The notes below the pieces were generated by a model. The model saw only the letters and a program-made list of their open reading frames with translations. It was not told the origin of the DNA and searched no databases. Below are positions 1-9,003 of a stretch of DNA of 64,000 bases, piece by piece; the first letter of the stretch is position 1; every line of letters starts with the position of its first letter. Source of the stretch: Acidobacteriota bacterium (GTDB lineage: Bacteria; Acidobacteriota; Blastocatellia; Pyrinomonadales; Pyrinomonadaceae); the NCBI GenBank assembly GCA_019639135.1, contig JAHBSL010000006.1, positions 62,001 through 126,000 on the forward strand, given 5' to 3'. Position numbers and translations under genes: made by a program.

Positions 1-8
1 GCTGACGA

Positions 9-653
9 TCAAAGCACCTTCCGGTCGCGGGCGGTCGAGATCATATTGTTCCATTCGGCTCCGACCGCAGTGCGATAAAGCCGGATCTCATAGACCTGAG
101 ATATCCGCTCATTCCCGCCGACGTCATTTGTTCGTTCCCTATAGACGGCCGTCACATTGAACGAAACCGAGTTCGGGTTATGCCAAACGAAATTGGGCGT
201 CTCGGAAAGCCCGATCGATTCCACCTTGCCGATCACACGGTTATACCGATAATTCCCCATGAACTTCTCAAGCCCAAACCTTTCGATCAACGCGTTCACA
301 TCCGCATTCGTCGGGTTCGGTATGCCTTCATATTCGTTCGAGGTGATAAAGGTCCGCCAGAAAGTGTAGCGGCTGCCGACGATATCATAGGAAGCGGTTC
401 CGGTGACTATCACGTTCACCTTTGGATCATCCGTTCGAACTTTGGCGGTAAAGTTCCGCGACCAAATATATTTGCTGTAGGTCGAACTCCATTCCCGCTT
501 GCCCGGGCCGCGAAATGTCACCGAAATGGTCTTCGGCCCGGAGATGTCGCGCTTGATCTGCGCATCGGTCGGCTGTGCGTTGGCCTCAGCCGAAAAAGCC
601 GCAAATGCAAAAAGAATTGCCAGAACGCTAATTACAGGTCTTACAAATTTCAC
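9..653 (-). CDS. Secreted protein of unknown function
   Basis: The 214-residue product begins with a clear signal peptide (basic start, hydrophobic stretch, cleavage near Ala-Asn-Ala-Gln at about residue 27), so it is exported. I do not recognise a family. The mature part is rich in Thr/Arg/Tyr and predicted beta-strand, without cysteines. The start is GTG, supported by a strong GGAGGA ribosome site 6-7 bases upstream. It is followed upstream by a small two-helix membrane protein gene in the same direction, 18 bp away, so the two may be co-transcribed. The stop lies only 8 bp from the window edge, so what follows is not visible. Confidence 0.6.
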   Translation of the reverse strand: MKFVRPVISVLAILFAFAAFSAEANAQPTDAQIKRDISGPKTISVTFRGPGKREWSSTYSKYIWSRNFTAKVRTDDPKVNVIVTGTASYDIVGSRYTFWRTFITSNEYEGIPNPTNADVNALIERFGLEKFMGNYRYNRVIGKVESIGLSETPNFVWHNPNSVSFNVTAVYRERTNDVGGNERISQVYEIRLYRTAVGAEWNNMISTARDRKVL

Positions 654-671
654 TCTTTCCTCCTTGTTTTT

Positions 672-896
672 CTACGGTTGTTTCTTCCTTTTCCCGACGA
701 CCAGCAGTACGACACCGATCACCAAGATAAAGAAGGAGACTATAAGCACCAGCACGCCGGGGATTATCCCAAGTGCTGCCTCTTCCCAATTCACTCGCCC
801 GCTCGTAAGCTCCGGCAGAAGAGCCGAGACCACGGCAACGCCGAACCCGAGCAAGACACCAAGTACACCTAGAACGATGACCACCTTTGCGAGCAT
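672..896 (-). CDS. Small two-helix membrane protein
   Basis: About 74 residues with two hydrophobic segments (roughly residues 1-24 and 45-68) and a basic C-terminus (GKRKKQP), typical of a small inner-membrane hairpin protein. I chose the ATG at 896 over the longer open frame (up to 968) because a GGAGGA ribosome site lies just upstream and the added N-terminal residues look unlike protein. It lies 18 bp ahead of the secreted protein gene ending at 9. Function unknown. Confidence 0.5.
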   Translation of the reverse strand: MLAKVVIVLGVLGVLLGFGVAVVSALLPELTSGRVNWEEAALGIIPGVLVLIVSFFILVIGVVLLVVGKRKKQP

Positions 897-1182
897 ACAA
901 ATTTTCCTCCGAAAACCGGGATCGAACGGGGCTAGCCCATGAACGGGGAGACAGGAAAATAATACCATAAACCGCCAATGTCACCTGCTTTTCCCGCATA
1001 TGAACCAGAGCAGGAAGATTTAACATTCCGGCGATTGTTTCCATAACCATAGAGGCATATAATCGCGCGGATTACAAAACTGTTAACGGTCGCCGACGCC
1101 GAAGAATGCCGGCAAAGAAATTTACACGATCGATCCGACCGGGCCGCGATCCTGCAACCCGGCCGCTTCGCGAGGACAACAA

Positions 1183-4071
1183 ATGATCACATTCAAACGA
1201 ACCCTTTCGATTATTTTTCTCGCGGCCTGCCTCACCACTACGGCCCTCGCTCAATCGCAAGCCACCACCGGTACGATACAGGGTACCGTTCTTGACCCGA
1301 ACGGAGCCGCCGTTCCGGGAGCTGTTATCACTCTCAAGAATGCAGCGACCGGGTTCGAGCGCTCGGTCAGCTCGAACTCGGATGGATTTTTTACTGCTCC
1401 GCTGCTCCCGCTCGGGCGATATCAAGTTGCAACTAGCGCCAGCGGTTTCGGCCGCTCGATTCTTGAGAACGTCGAGGTAAATATCGGCCAGACCCTGAAC
1501 CTTCGCATCGAGCTCAAGGTCGGGCAGACCGAGGAAACGGTCGATGTTTCCGCGGAGTCCGAAAGCGTTGAGATCGCCCGGACCGAGCTTTCGACTCAGC
1601 TCAATCAGCGTTCGGTCGAAAACCTGCCGATCAACCGCCGTGATTTCTCGCGGTTCGCATTGCTGACACCGGGCGTCTCGATCGTCCAAGGCCCTGACGG
1701 CGACGAGATCACGATCAACGGACAGAAGGGCATTCAGAATAACGTCTCGATCGACGGTTCGGACGCAAACAACCCTTTCTTTGGCGAGCAGCGTGGCGGT
1801 CAGCGACCGGCGTTCACGATCAGCCTTGAATCGGTCAAGGAATTTCAGGTCGTCCCGGTCGGTGCTTCCGCCGAGTTTGGGCGAAGTTCGGGCGGCTTTA
1901 TTAACGTTGTTACAAAATCGGGAACCAACGAATTTTCGGGTGCGGCATTTCTCTTCTTTCGCAATCAGAATCTCTCCAGCCAGAATCCCGACGCCGTGGA
2001 CGCCGGGCTGCCGGTCGAGGATTTCACCAACTACCAGTTTGGCGGCAATATCGGCGGGCCGATCAAGCGGGACAAGGCGTTCTTCTTCGTTGCTTATGAA
2101 CGCAACGACGGTGAAAGCAGCAAGCCGAATTTCATCGACCCGGTTTTGGTGAACATTTTCGCGACCCGGTTCAACTCGCCGGGCGAGCAGGGCATCATCA
2201 ATCGCTCGAACGATGCCGATGTACTTCTCGGCAAGGTCGATATCAACGTCAACAGCAAGAATCTCTTGACGCTTCGGCACAACTACAGCCGGGCCGAACA
2301 GATCAACGGCACTTTCGACGTCCCGACCTGGGGAACCTCGGCAAACGGACGCGAGACGAACAATTCGAATTCGTTCATTGCTCAGCTCGTGACGACCATC
2401 AGCCCGACGCTGCTCAACGAGTTTCGCTTCCAATGGGCGAAAGAGGAACGCCCGCGATTCTACGATGGGCCGGACCTGCCGGATACGACCATCGGCACTT
2501 TTGACGGTTCGATCTCTTACCGCTTTGGCCGTCCTTTTTTCCTGCCCGTTCCGTCAGACGACGTGCGGCTTCAGTTCACGGACAACTTCACGGTCGTTCG
2601 CGGCAACCATACGGTCAAGTTCGGCTTTGACCTGAACCGTACGCGCGTTTCGCAAACCTTTATCGGATTTGCCCGCGGGCGTTATATCTTCGCGGCTCCG
2701 ACCATCGAAGACGCCATCGACGGGTTTATCGACTACATTGACGGCATCAGCCCGGCAGCTCTTCAGCTTTATCTGCAGTTTGCCCCGATCGGAAACCGAA
2801 CCGTAGAAGAAGCGGGCACTCAGGCTTATACGAACATCGAGCCCGGGCTCTATATTCAGGACAATTGGCAGGTCCGGCGAAATCTGACGCTCAATCTCGG
2901 GTTCCGCTGGGAAGCCCAGTATCAGCCCGATCCGATCAACAACGTGTCCGATACGCGTTTCGGACAGTTCGTCAATGATCCTCGCTTTCCGTCCGATGGT
3001 TCGATCCCGGACTTTACTGACGGCTTTGCACCGCGAGTAGCTCTTGCCTGGTCGCCGGGCGATGACGGCAAGACAGCGATCCGGCTTGGAGCGGGCATCT
3101 ATTACGCCCGCATTCCGGGCTTGGTCGTAGCCGGCCCGCGAAACACGGACGGGGCGATCGCCGGCAACATCTTCTTCGCCAACTTCCTGTGTTCCGGCAG
3201 CAAAGTGGCCCCGTCCGGCGGCCTTAATGGCTGTCCGGTTTATCCCGGAATAGTCCCGACAGCCGGGTTTACTCCCTTCAATCCCGGTGTCGCCGTTTTT
3301 GAACGCAATTTCAAGAACCCGCGGACCGTACAATACAGCGCCAGCATCGAGCGGGAAGTTTACGCGAATACTTCGATCCTCGTTGCATATAACCTTGCGA
3401 AATCGACCCGGCTCACTCGCTTCGTGAATCGCAACGACGCACGGCTCTATAACGGTGTCGCGATCTTTGAACGGCCCGACGGTTCCGGCGTCGGCGAGAT
3501 CCGCTCAACGGAAAGCTCGGCGAAATCGCTTTATCAGGGTGTTACCTTTACCTTCAACAAGCGCTTTTCGAACAGATGGCAGTTCCAAGCCAACTACCTT
3601 CTTTCGTTCGACAAATCGGACGACGACAACGAACGCGATCCGTTCACGTTCCGCTACGCCGACCCGCGTGACTTTGGGCCGGAATATAACTGGTCCGACC
3701 GCGATCAGCGGCACAGGTTCAATGCCTTCGCAACTTTCCTGTTGCCGTATGAGATCAATCTCTCGCCGATCGTTCAGTATCGCTCCGCCCAGCCGACATC
3801 GGCGGTTAACCGTGGAACCTTCCCGAACATCATCAAGCGAAACACGCTCCGGCTCGACAATGAATTCTTTACGTTCGATATCCGGGCGTCGAAGGCGTTC
3901 AAATTCGGCGAGCGATTCGAGCTTGAGGGTATCTTCGAAGCCTTCAATCTTTTCAACAACCGCAACCAGCGGAGCCTCCCGCGGCCGCTGACCTTCAACT
4001 TTGACGGAACTGTCACGGCCGGCTTCGGCGAACCGCGGCAGGTACAGCTAGGAGCTCGGTTCAAGTTCTAA
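1183..4071 (+). CDS. TonB-dependent receptor, Oar-like, with carboxypeptidase-regulatory-like domain
   Basis: This 962-residue outer-membrane protein has a signal peptide (about 1-23), then a carboxypeptidase-regulatory-like beta-sandwich (about 27-110, starting TTGTIQGTVLDPNGAAVPGA), then a plug domain (about 120-245, with NLPINRRDFSRFALLTPGV and SAEFGRSSGGFINVVTKSGT), and a long beta-barrel ending in the C-terminal Phe typical of outer-membrane barrels (GARFKF). This layout is the large Oar/SusC-related receptor family strongly expanded in Acidobacteriota. The ligand cannot be told from sequence; members are usually assigned to oligosaccharide or peptide uptake. It appears to be a single-gene unit: the neighbour upstream is divergent and a strong intrinsic terminator follows the stop. 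Confidence 0.92.
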   Translation: MITFKRTLSIIFLAACLTTTALAQSQATTGTIQGTVLDPNGAAVPGAVITLKNAATGFERSVSSNSDGFFTAPLLPLGRYQVATSASGFGRSILENVEVNIGQTLNLRIELKVGQTEETVDVSAESESVEIARTELSTQLNQRSVENLPINRRDFSRFALLTPGVSIVQGPDGDEITINGQKGIQNNVSIDGSDANNPFFGEQRGGQRPAFTISLESVKEFQVVPVGASAEFGRSSGGFINVVTKSGTNEFSGAAFLFFRNQNLSSQNPDAVDAGLPVEDFTNYQFGGNIGGPIKRDKAFFFVAYERNDGESSKPNFIDPVLVNIFATRFNSPGEQGIINRSNDADVLLGKVDINVNSKNLLTLRHNYSRAEQINGTFDVPTWGTSANGRETNNSNSFIAQLVTTISPTLLNEFRFQWAKEERPRFYDGPDLPDTTIGTFDGSISYRFGRPFFLPVPSDDVRLQFTDNFTVVRGNHTVKFGFDLNRTRVSQTFIGFARGRYIFAAPTIEDAIDGFIDYIDGISPAALQLYLQFAPIGNRTVEEAGTQAYTNIEPGLYIQDNWQVRRNLTLNLGFRWEAQYQPDPINNVSDTRFGQFVNDPRFPSDGSIPDFTDGFAPRVALAWSPGDDGKTAIRLGAGIYYARIPGLVVAGPRNTDGAIAGNIFFANFLCSGSKVAPSGGLNGCPVYPGIVPTAGFTPFNPGVAVFERNFKNPRTVQYSASIEREVYANTSILVAYNLAKSTRLTRFVNRNDARLYNGVAIFERPDGSGVGEIRSTESSAKSLYQGVTFTFNKRFSNRWQFQANYLLSFDKSDDDNERDPFTFRYADPRDFGPEYNWSDRDQRHRFNAFATFLLPYEINLSPIVQYRSAQPTSAVNRGTFPNIIKRNTLRLDNEFFTFDIRASKAFKFGERFELEGIFEAFNLFNNRNQRSLPRPLTFNFDGTVTAGFGEPRQVQLGARFKF

Positions 4072-4090
4072 ACGAGCCGGAAACTGATTC

Positions 4091-4127
4091 AAAAGACCCG
4101 CGATCCTATCCGGAACGCGGGTCTTTT
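4091..4127 (+). terminator. Intrinsic terminator after TonB receptor gene
   Basis: Twelve-base perfect inverted repeat (AAAAGACCCGCG and its complement) around a 13-base loop, with the 3' arm ending in four T residues, 20 bp after the receptor stop codon. The A-rich 5' and T-rich 3' edges could let it act in both directions; the convergent DUF4926 gene ends just beyond it. Confidence 0.85.
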
Positions 4128-4150
4128 CGTTGGCTCTAAGTCTTTATTTC

Positions 4151-4366
4151 TCAGGCAGCGATCAATTTCGGTTCTCTTTCCAAAACAAGGAATTGATGCG
4201 GACGAAGCGTGGCCAAACCGTACGTCGAGCCATCCGAAGCGACGAACTCGACCTCGAATGCTTCGCCATCTTTGAAAACCTCCACGATCGCCCCGACGTT
4301 CCCTCGGGACAGATTCGCATCCGGCAGGTCCTCAAGAAGCACAACTGAATCAAAAAGCTTTGCCAT
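4151..4366 (-). CDS. DUF4926 family protein
   Basis: A 71-residue protein that fits the small DUF4926 family over its whole length (LFDSVVLLEDLPDANLSRG, GAIVEVF, AFEVEFVASDGSTYGLATL). The fold is a small SH3-like beta barrel; the biochemical role is unknown. The ATG at 4366 has an AGGTGA ribosome site; a longer frame to 4396 adds ten residues without support. It follows the DUF6883 gene by about 73 bp in the same direction. From memory the two families often occur side by side, which suggests a paired, possibly toxin/antitoxin- or immunity-like role, but that is inference. Confidence 0.75.
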   Translation of the reverse strand: MAKLFDSVVLLEDLPDANLSRGNVGAIVEVFKDGEAFEVEFVASDGSTYGLATLRPHQFLVLEREPKLIAA

Positions 4367-4439
4367 ATCTTCACCTACTCGCAGTTCACAAAACAAAACA
4401 CGTTACTAAACGAGGTGGCTTGTCGTCGGCCTCAGAGAT

Positions 4440-4718
4440 TCAAACGCTTCGTACCATAGCTTTCTTATCGCCGTTCCTAGCTTCGAAATCTACTATGTAG
4501 CGTTGTCCGAATTCATCGAAACGTCCAAGCTCCGCTTCATTCTCACGTACGGCATTCTTCAGCAGAGCCCTGAGCAGAAACGCATCCTCTTTTGCAATGC
4601 CGAGAGCCGATGTGAAAACCCGAGCTTTGTTCGCTCCTACTTCGTTGGACATGTCCAAGCAGTAGTTCGTAAGCTTACGCATATCAACAACTGCTTTGTC
4701 CGCATTCGGAACACGCAT
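4440..4718 (-). CDS. DUF6883-like small protein
   Basis: A 92-residue protein that begins MRVPNADKAVVDMRKLTNYCLD and continues with an NKARVF segment, the pattern of the DUF6883 family (Pro-Asn-Ala near the start, then Lys-Leu-x-x-Tyr-x-Leu). It has no signal peptide or membrane segment. It starts 3 bp after the stop of the DUF4920 gene and is followed by the DUF4926 gene, so all three can share a transcript. The ribosome site is weak. Assignment is by eye; no catalytic residues are known to me for this family. Confidence 0.65.
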   Translation of the reverse strand: MRVPNADKAVVDMRKLTNYCLDMSNEVGANKARVFTSALGIAKEDAFLLRALLKNAVRENEAELGRFDEFGQRYIVDFEARNGDKKAMVRSV

Positions 4719-4721
4719 TCG

Positions 4722-5252
4722 CTAGATCTTCGTCAGCACAACGCCCGTCGCGTCGAAGGAGACCTCGGTAACGGTACCGTCGGCATTACGGTTCTCGAAA
4801 ACGGCACCGTCATCGTTGATCAGATGATCGACCTGCTCTTTGCTGAGCACCTTGGTCTTGAAAACGCCCTGAGCCTTGACCTTCATCCCGGCTGCGTTGA
4901 GCGGGATGAAGAACGCATGGTCGCCGAAGGTAACGCGAACGGATTTACCGCCTTCCTTGTCGGCCATTTCCATCCAGCAGCCTTCTTTCTTGCAGGAGCG
5001 GACGATCACGCCCTCGACCTGAACGGTCTTGTCAGCATACTTTGAAGGGTCGGCGAAGACCTTTTCGACCTTAGCCTTCGACACGCCCTTTGCAAGAGCC
5101 TGACCGCGATAGATCGTCTCGCCCTTCTTCAGCTCGACCGGCTTGTTCTGCTCATTCTTTGCAACCGGCTCGCCCTTGCTGTTCATTTCCTGGGCTATGC
5201 CCACCGCGGCAAAGACCGCAACCGCCATCAAGGTTCCAATTACTCGTTTCAT
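4722..5252 (-). CDS. DUF4920 domain secreted protein
   Basis: 176 residues with a signal peptide (about 1-20, ending GIAQ) and a DUF4920 domain (about 50-150). The signature is the paired cysteines in VEGVIVRSCKKEGCWMEM, followed by VRVTFGDHAFFIPLNAAGM, typical of this OB-fold-like periplasmic family. Function is unknown; the conserved CxxxxCW suggests metal or redox chemistry, but no partner gene is present to prove it. It lies 12 bp downstream of the amidohydrolase genes in the same direction and may be the third gene of that run. Confidence 0.8.
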   Translation of the reverse strand: MKRVIGTLMAVAVFAAVGIAQEMNSKGEPVAKNEQNKPVELKKGETIYRGQALAKGVSKAKVEKVFADPSKYADKTVQVEGVIVRSCKKEGCWMEMADKEGGKSVRVTFGDHAFFIPLNAAGMKVKAQGVFKTKVLSKEQVDHLINDDGAVFENRNADGTVTEVSFDATGVVLTKI

Positions 5253-5264
5253 AATTTCTCCGTA

Positions 5265-6722
5265 TTATTTTCTTTCGTAAACCACTCTTCCATCGACGAT
5301 GGTCAACGCGACCACCGCTTCATTGATCTGCAGGTCGGTTGTTGCAAAGATATTTTGCGACAAAATCACGATATCCGCCAACATGCCGGGCACAAGTTTT
5401 CCCTTCTCGGCTTCGGTAAATTCCGCGTATGCCGCTCCGGTCATATATCCGCGGACCGAATCAGGGAGAGAAAATCCCTGTCCTGCACTGCGGAAGTTAA
5501 GCCCCAAGAGCGGATCAAAAGCCGTCATCGGTGCATCAGAGCCGAGTGCAGCAAGAGATCCATTTCCCACTAGGCTGTGATAATAACCGGTCGCGTATCC
5601 GGCACCTCGCCCGAATAGATGCGGCTGGATCGAAACGACGACGCCAAGCCGGCCGAGCCGCGGAAGATCGCGTGCGAGAATGCCTTCGGCATGCTCGATC
5701 CGGAACCGCCGGTCACGCTTCCCGTTTGCCTTAACTGCCTGCTCAAAGATATCAAGCACGATCGAATTCGGCTTTGATCCGATGGCGTGGACGGCGACTT
5801 GCCAGCCCGCTTTGTCCGCCGCCAGAACCTGTTCGCGAAGCCGCGGCGTCCATTCGTCATCGCCCTCGTGAAAGCCCTTAAGGCAGCCTGTACGCACCAT
5901 CTCTCCGGGTTCATTTCGTGGCGGCGGTATTTGATCTGAGAACCAACCTGTAAGCGACGAGCAATCATAGATCCGGGTCTTGAGCCGACCGGCGGCACCG
6001 AGTTCACGATAAACATCGGCCCGTGCGTCGGAGTCAGTATCCTGAACACTGGTGATGCCGTAGCTCGCGGCGTAGTTTGACGCGGTTTCGGCGATCTCGG
6101 ACCAGCGACGGATATGGTCGGCTGGAACTCTTCTGGCAATGCGTGCAAGGTCGATCTCGCTAACGGTCACACCTTCCTTTACATCAGCAAGCCCGGCAAT
6201 CTTTTTCGCAGCCGAATTCACGATGGCCTCAGTTGAGTCAGCGGCGTAAACGAAAAGCGGATTGTCGGGCGCTATTCGGTCGATCTCCGCGGGAGTTAGC
6301 GATGCGACCAACTCTTTGCTCGCCCCGCTTCCGAGTATCCAACGGCCCTTCGGCAGGAAGCGGACGTAGAACCTAAGCTGTTCGTAAAATTCCTCGGGCC
6401 GCTGCAATTCTCGTGCGTTGAGCGATGAGAACTTGTTGCCGATGGCCATGAAATGGACATGCGAATCATTGAACCCCGGCATTACGAGCTTACCGCCGGC
6501 ATCAATTAACCTTGTCCCCTCGCCGATAAACTTGCGGGCATCTGCATCGCTCCCGACGAATACGATGCGGTTTCCCCTGACCGCTAAAGCTCCTGCCCGC
6601 GGCTTCTCGCGGTCAAGCGTCCGGACATCGCCATTGATGATAACGAGATCGGCCGCCCCGCCTTGAGCAGCGACCGGGCAGCCGATGAAGAGAGAGATCA
6701 GGATCGCGGCGAAAAGCCTCAC
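5265..6722 (-). CDS. Secreted amidohydrolase, YtcJ-like, divergent paralogue
   Basis: 485-residue amidohydrolase-superfamily protein with an N-terminal signal peptide (MRLFAAILISLFIGCPVAAQ). Metal-site motifs are visible: PGFNDSHVHF near residue 85, VAVHAIGS, IEHAEG and LGSDAP towards the C-terminus. Compared with its neighbour (6719-8425) it is about 80 residues shorter and lacks the usual K-G-Y-x-DGSLGS segment (it reads LKGFHEGDDEW), and HAIGD has become HAIGS. The substrate pocket is therefore altered and activity may differ or be reduced. Its start overlaps the stop of the upstream paralogue by 4 bp (ATGA), so the two are translationally coupled. Natural substrate unknown. Confidence 0.8.
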   Translation of the reverse strand: MRLFAAILISLFIGCPVAAQGGAADLVIINGDVRTLDREKPRAGALAVRGNRIVFVGSDADARKFIGEGTRLIDAGGKLVMPGFNDSHVHFMAIGNKFSSLNARELQRPEEFYEQLRFYVRFLPKGRWILGSGASKELVASLTPAEIDRIAPDNPLFVYAADSTEAIVNSAAKKIAGLADVKEGVTVSEIDLARIARRVPADHIRRWSEIAETASNYAASYGITSVQDTDSDARADVYRELGAAGRLKTRIYDCSSLTGWFSDQIPPPRNEPGEMVRTGCLKGFHEGDDEWTPRLREQVLAADKAGWQVAVHAIGSKPNSIVLDIFEQAVKANGKRDRRFRIEHAEGILARDLPRLGRLGVVVSIQPHLFGRGAGYATGYYHSLVGNGSLAALGSDAPMTAFDPLLGLNFRSAGQGFSLPDSVRGYMTGAAYAEFTEAEKGKLVPGMLADIVILSQNIFATTDLQINEAVVALTIVDGRVVYERK

Positions 6723-8425
6723 TTCGCTTCGTAAACCAGCTTGCCGTTGACGACAGTCTTCATCACCTTAACGTTCCAGATCTTGACCGGATCGATGGTG
6801 AATATGTCTTCGGAAAGAACGACGAAATCCGCCAGCTTACCGACCGCGAGCGTACCCTTGATGTGCTCCTGAAACTCGCCGTATGCCGAGCCCCAGGTGA
6901 AAGCGCGGACCGTCTCCTCGACCGAGATCTTCTGCTCGGGTATCCAGCCGTTCGGGTTCTTATCGTCGAGCGTGCGACGCGTTGCTGCGGCATAAACGCC
7001 CCAGATCGGATTCAGAGGAGCGACCGGCGAATCAGACCCGAAGGCAAGTACGCCCCCGCTGTCGAGTATCGTCCGGAACGCATAAGTGCCCTTAAGTCTT
7101 TGCTCGTCAAGCCGTTTCCATGCCCAGCGGCCGTCGTCGATGATGTGAAAAGGCTGCATCGAGGCAACGACCTTTTGCCCGCCGAATCGCTTGATGTCAT
7201 CGAGCCTAAGATGCTGTGCATGCTCGATGCGGAACCGCCGGTCGCGGACGCCGTTTGCCTGCTCGGTCTTTGCGAAGATGTCGAGCACCTCGGCATTTGC
7301 CCGGTCGCCGATAGCGTGGATGTTGATCTGAAGCCCGGCGGCATCGGCCTTTTTAACGGTCTCAGGCATCGTCGCCATTTCATCGCTCGCAAGGCCGAAC
7401 GACGTCGGAGCATCGAGATAGGTCTGGAAGAACCAGGCCGTTGTCGAACCGAGGCTGCCGTCCGAATAGCCCTTCAGACACCCGACGCGAAGCCACGGAT
7501 CGCCAAACGCGAAACGAACACCGGTCCGCTCCCAACGCCGATAATCCGAGACCGGTGAGCATCCGTAGATGCGGGTCTTAAGCGTGCCGCGGCGGAGAAG
7601 TTCCTGATAGACGCCGACGTCCGTTCCGGCCGAAACATCGGTAACGCTCGTCACGCCAAGCGAAGCGGCATGCTCGGTCGCGGCCTGTGCCGCCTCAAGC
7701 CGCTCTTCCCAACTTGGCGACGGAATGACCTTGTTGACATAAGCCATCGCCGCGTCTTTCAGGACGCCTGTCGGATTGCCGTTCGTGTCGCGAACGATCT
7801 CGCCGCCTTCAACATCCTTCGTATCTTTGTTGACCCCGGCGAGCCGCATCGCAAGGCTGTTCGCCAGTGCCATGTGGCCGTCAAGCCGGTCAATGAAAAC
7901 CGGATTATCCGGCGTTGCGGCGTCGATCATCGCCGCTGTCGGCAGGTTGTTGGGCGTCCAGTTTTCGTGGTCCCATTTTCCGCCAAGTATCCAGCGGCCT
8001 TTTGGCAGCTTTGCGGCGAAGTTCTTGATCCGCTCGGTAAACTCCTGCGGCGTTTTCGCATCGCGAAGATCGACCGAGGAAAGCTGCTGCCCGGTTTCAA
8101 GAAAATGCACGTGAGCATCGTTAAAGCCCGGAATTATCAGCCGTCCGCCGGCGTCCATCTGCCGAGTGTTTGGGCCGATCAGTTCCCGAACCTCGCTTTC
8201 GCTGCCGATCGCGATGATCTTACCGTCAGAGATGGCCATCGCCCTTGCCCGCGGCTGTTTCGGGTCCATCGTGTGGATATTGGCGTTGAGAACGACAATG
8301 TCGGCCTTGAAGCCGCGGCTCGCGGCCGCCCCGGAGCCTTGAGCGAACATCGAGGCATTAATGGCGGCAATCACGAGCAGCACCAGTGCGCTTCTTGAAA
8401 ACGAGATTTCGGTTCTGTGCAACAT
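6719..8425 (-). CDS. Secreted amidohydrolase, YtcJ-like
   Basis: 568 residues with a signal peptide (hydrophobic about 10-28, cleavage near MFAQ) and a complete amidohydrolase TIM-barrel of the YtcJ/LAF-like type: PGFNDAHVHF (metal HxH), VGCLKGYSDGSLGS (lysine ligand and loop), INIHAIGDRA, RIEHAQH and FGSDSPVAPLNP. Members hydrolyse amide or related bonds with one or two metal ions; the substrate cannot be inferred. It is the first gene of a minus-strand run with the shorter paralogue and the DUF4920 protein. Its start region overlaps the upstream end of the divergent TPR-like gene, so the two share a very short promoter region. Confidence 0.9.
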   Translation of the reverse strand: MLHRTEISFSRSALVLLVIAAINASMFAQGSGAAASRGFKADIVVLNANIHTMDPKQPRARAMAISDGKIIAIGSESEVRELIGPNTRQMDAGGRLIIPGFNDAHVHFLETGQQLSSVDLRDAKTPQEFTERIKNFAAKLPKGRWILGGKWDHENWTPNNLPTAAMIDAATPDNPVFIDRLDGHMALANSLAMRLAGVNKDTKDVEGGEIVRDTNGNPTGVLKDAAMAYVNKVIPSPSWEERLEAAQAATEHAASLGVTSVTDVSAGTDVGVYQELLRRGTLKTRIYGCSPVSDYRRWERTGVRFAFGDPWLRVGCLKGYSDGSLGSTTAWFFQTYLDAPTSFGLASDEMATMPETVKKADAAGLQINIHAIGDRANAEVLDIFAKTEQANGVRDRRFRIEHAQHLRLDDIKRFGGQKVVASMQPFHIIDDGRWAWKRLDEQRLKGTYAFRTILDSGGVLAFGSDSPVAPLNPIWGVYAAATRRTLDDKNPNGWIPEQKISVEETVRAFTWGSAYGEFQEHIKGTLAVGKLADFVVLSEDIFTIDPVKIWNVKVMKTVVNGKLVYEAK

Positions 8426-8467
8426 ATTGTCGATGAGTGTAATCTGAATGTGTTGACGAGTATATCA

Positions 8468-8995
8468 GTGAAGGAAAAGTATATCCACATTCTCTGCATC
8501 GTGCTGACGCTAGGCTATGGCGGGTTGGTCGCTTTCCTTTACGCAGCCGAGCCGCGTTCGCTTGAGGAATTTACGACCAAAGCCCGTTCCGCGGTTGAGA
8601 ATATCGCAACCAAAGGTACGGTCGTCATCGGCACGTATGAAGTCGATGCCGCAAAGTTCAATGAAGGCTTAGCGGCTTTCCGCGAGGACCGCTTTCCGGC
8701 CGCTCGAGACATGTTTGAGCGTGCCGACCCCGAGAAACGCGACGCCAGGACTCAGTTCTACATTGCGTACAGCTACTATCGGCAAGGCTGGGGCCGCGTT
8801 TCAAATGACGACACGCTTTTTCAGCTTGGCCTCGAAGCCGCGGAACGTGTCCGGATGCTCGACCCAGATTTTCGATCAGATGATCCGGACCTTCAGATGA
8901 AGACTCCGGTCGAGATCAGAACTGAGCTTGAGGAAGGGCTTACGGTCACGGCGGACGACTTCAACCCGCTTCGGATCTTTCGCGAACGCAAATAG
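8468..8995 (+). CDS. TPR-like membrane-anchored protein
   Basis: About 175 residues with one N-terminal hydrophobic segment followed by a helical region that looks like a tetratricopeptide repeat (AAKFNEGLAAFREDRFPAAR). The open frame reaches back to an ATG at 8417, but that lies inside the first codons of the divergent amidohydrolase gene; the GTG at 8468 gives a more usual signal-anchor start. Neither has a good ribosome site, so the start is uncertain. It heads a plus-strand group of three envelope genes (next start 9 bp downstream). Likely protein-binding scaffold; exact role unknown. Confidence 0.6.
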   Translation: MKEKYIHILCIVLTLGYGGLVAFLYAAEPRSLEEFTTKARSAVENIATKGTVVIGTYEVDAAKFNEGLAAFREDRFPAARDMFERADPEKRDARTQFYIAYSYYRQGWGRVSNDDTLFQLGLEAAERVRMLDPDFRSDDPDLQMKTPVEIRTELEEGLTVTADDFNPLRIFRERK

Positions 8996-9003
8996 AGACA
9001 CTA

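Noticed and set aside
628..1050. Minus-strand frame overlapping two small envelope genes
   Set aside because: Arg/Gly-rich shadow frame overlapping two genes with good ribosome sites.
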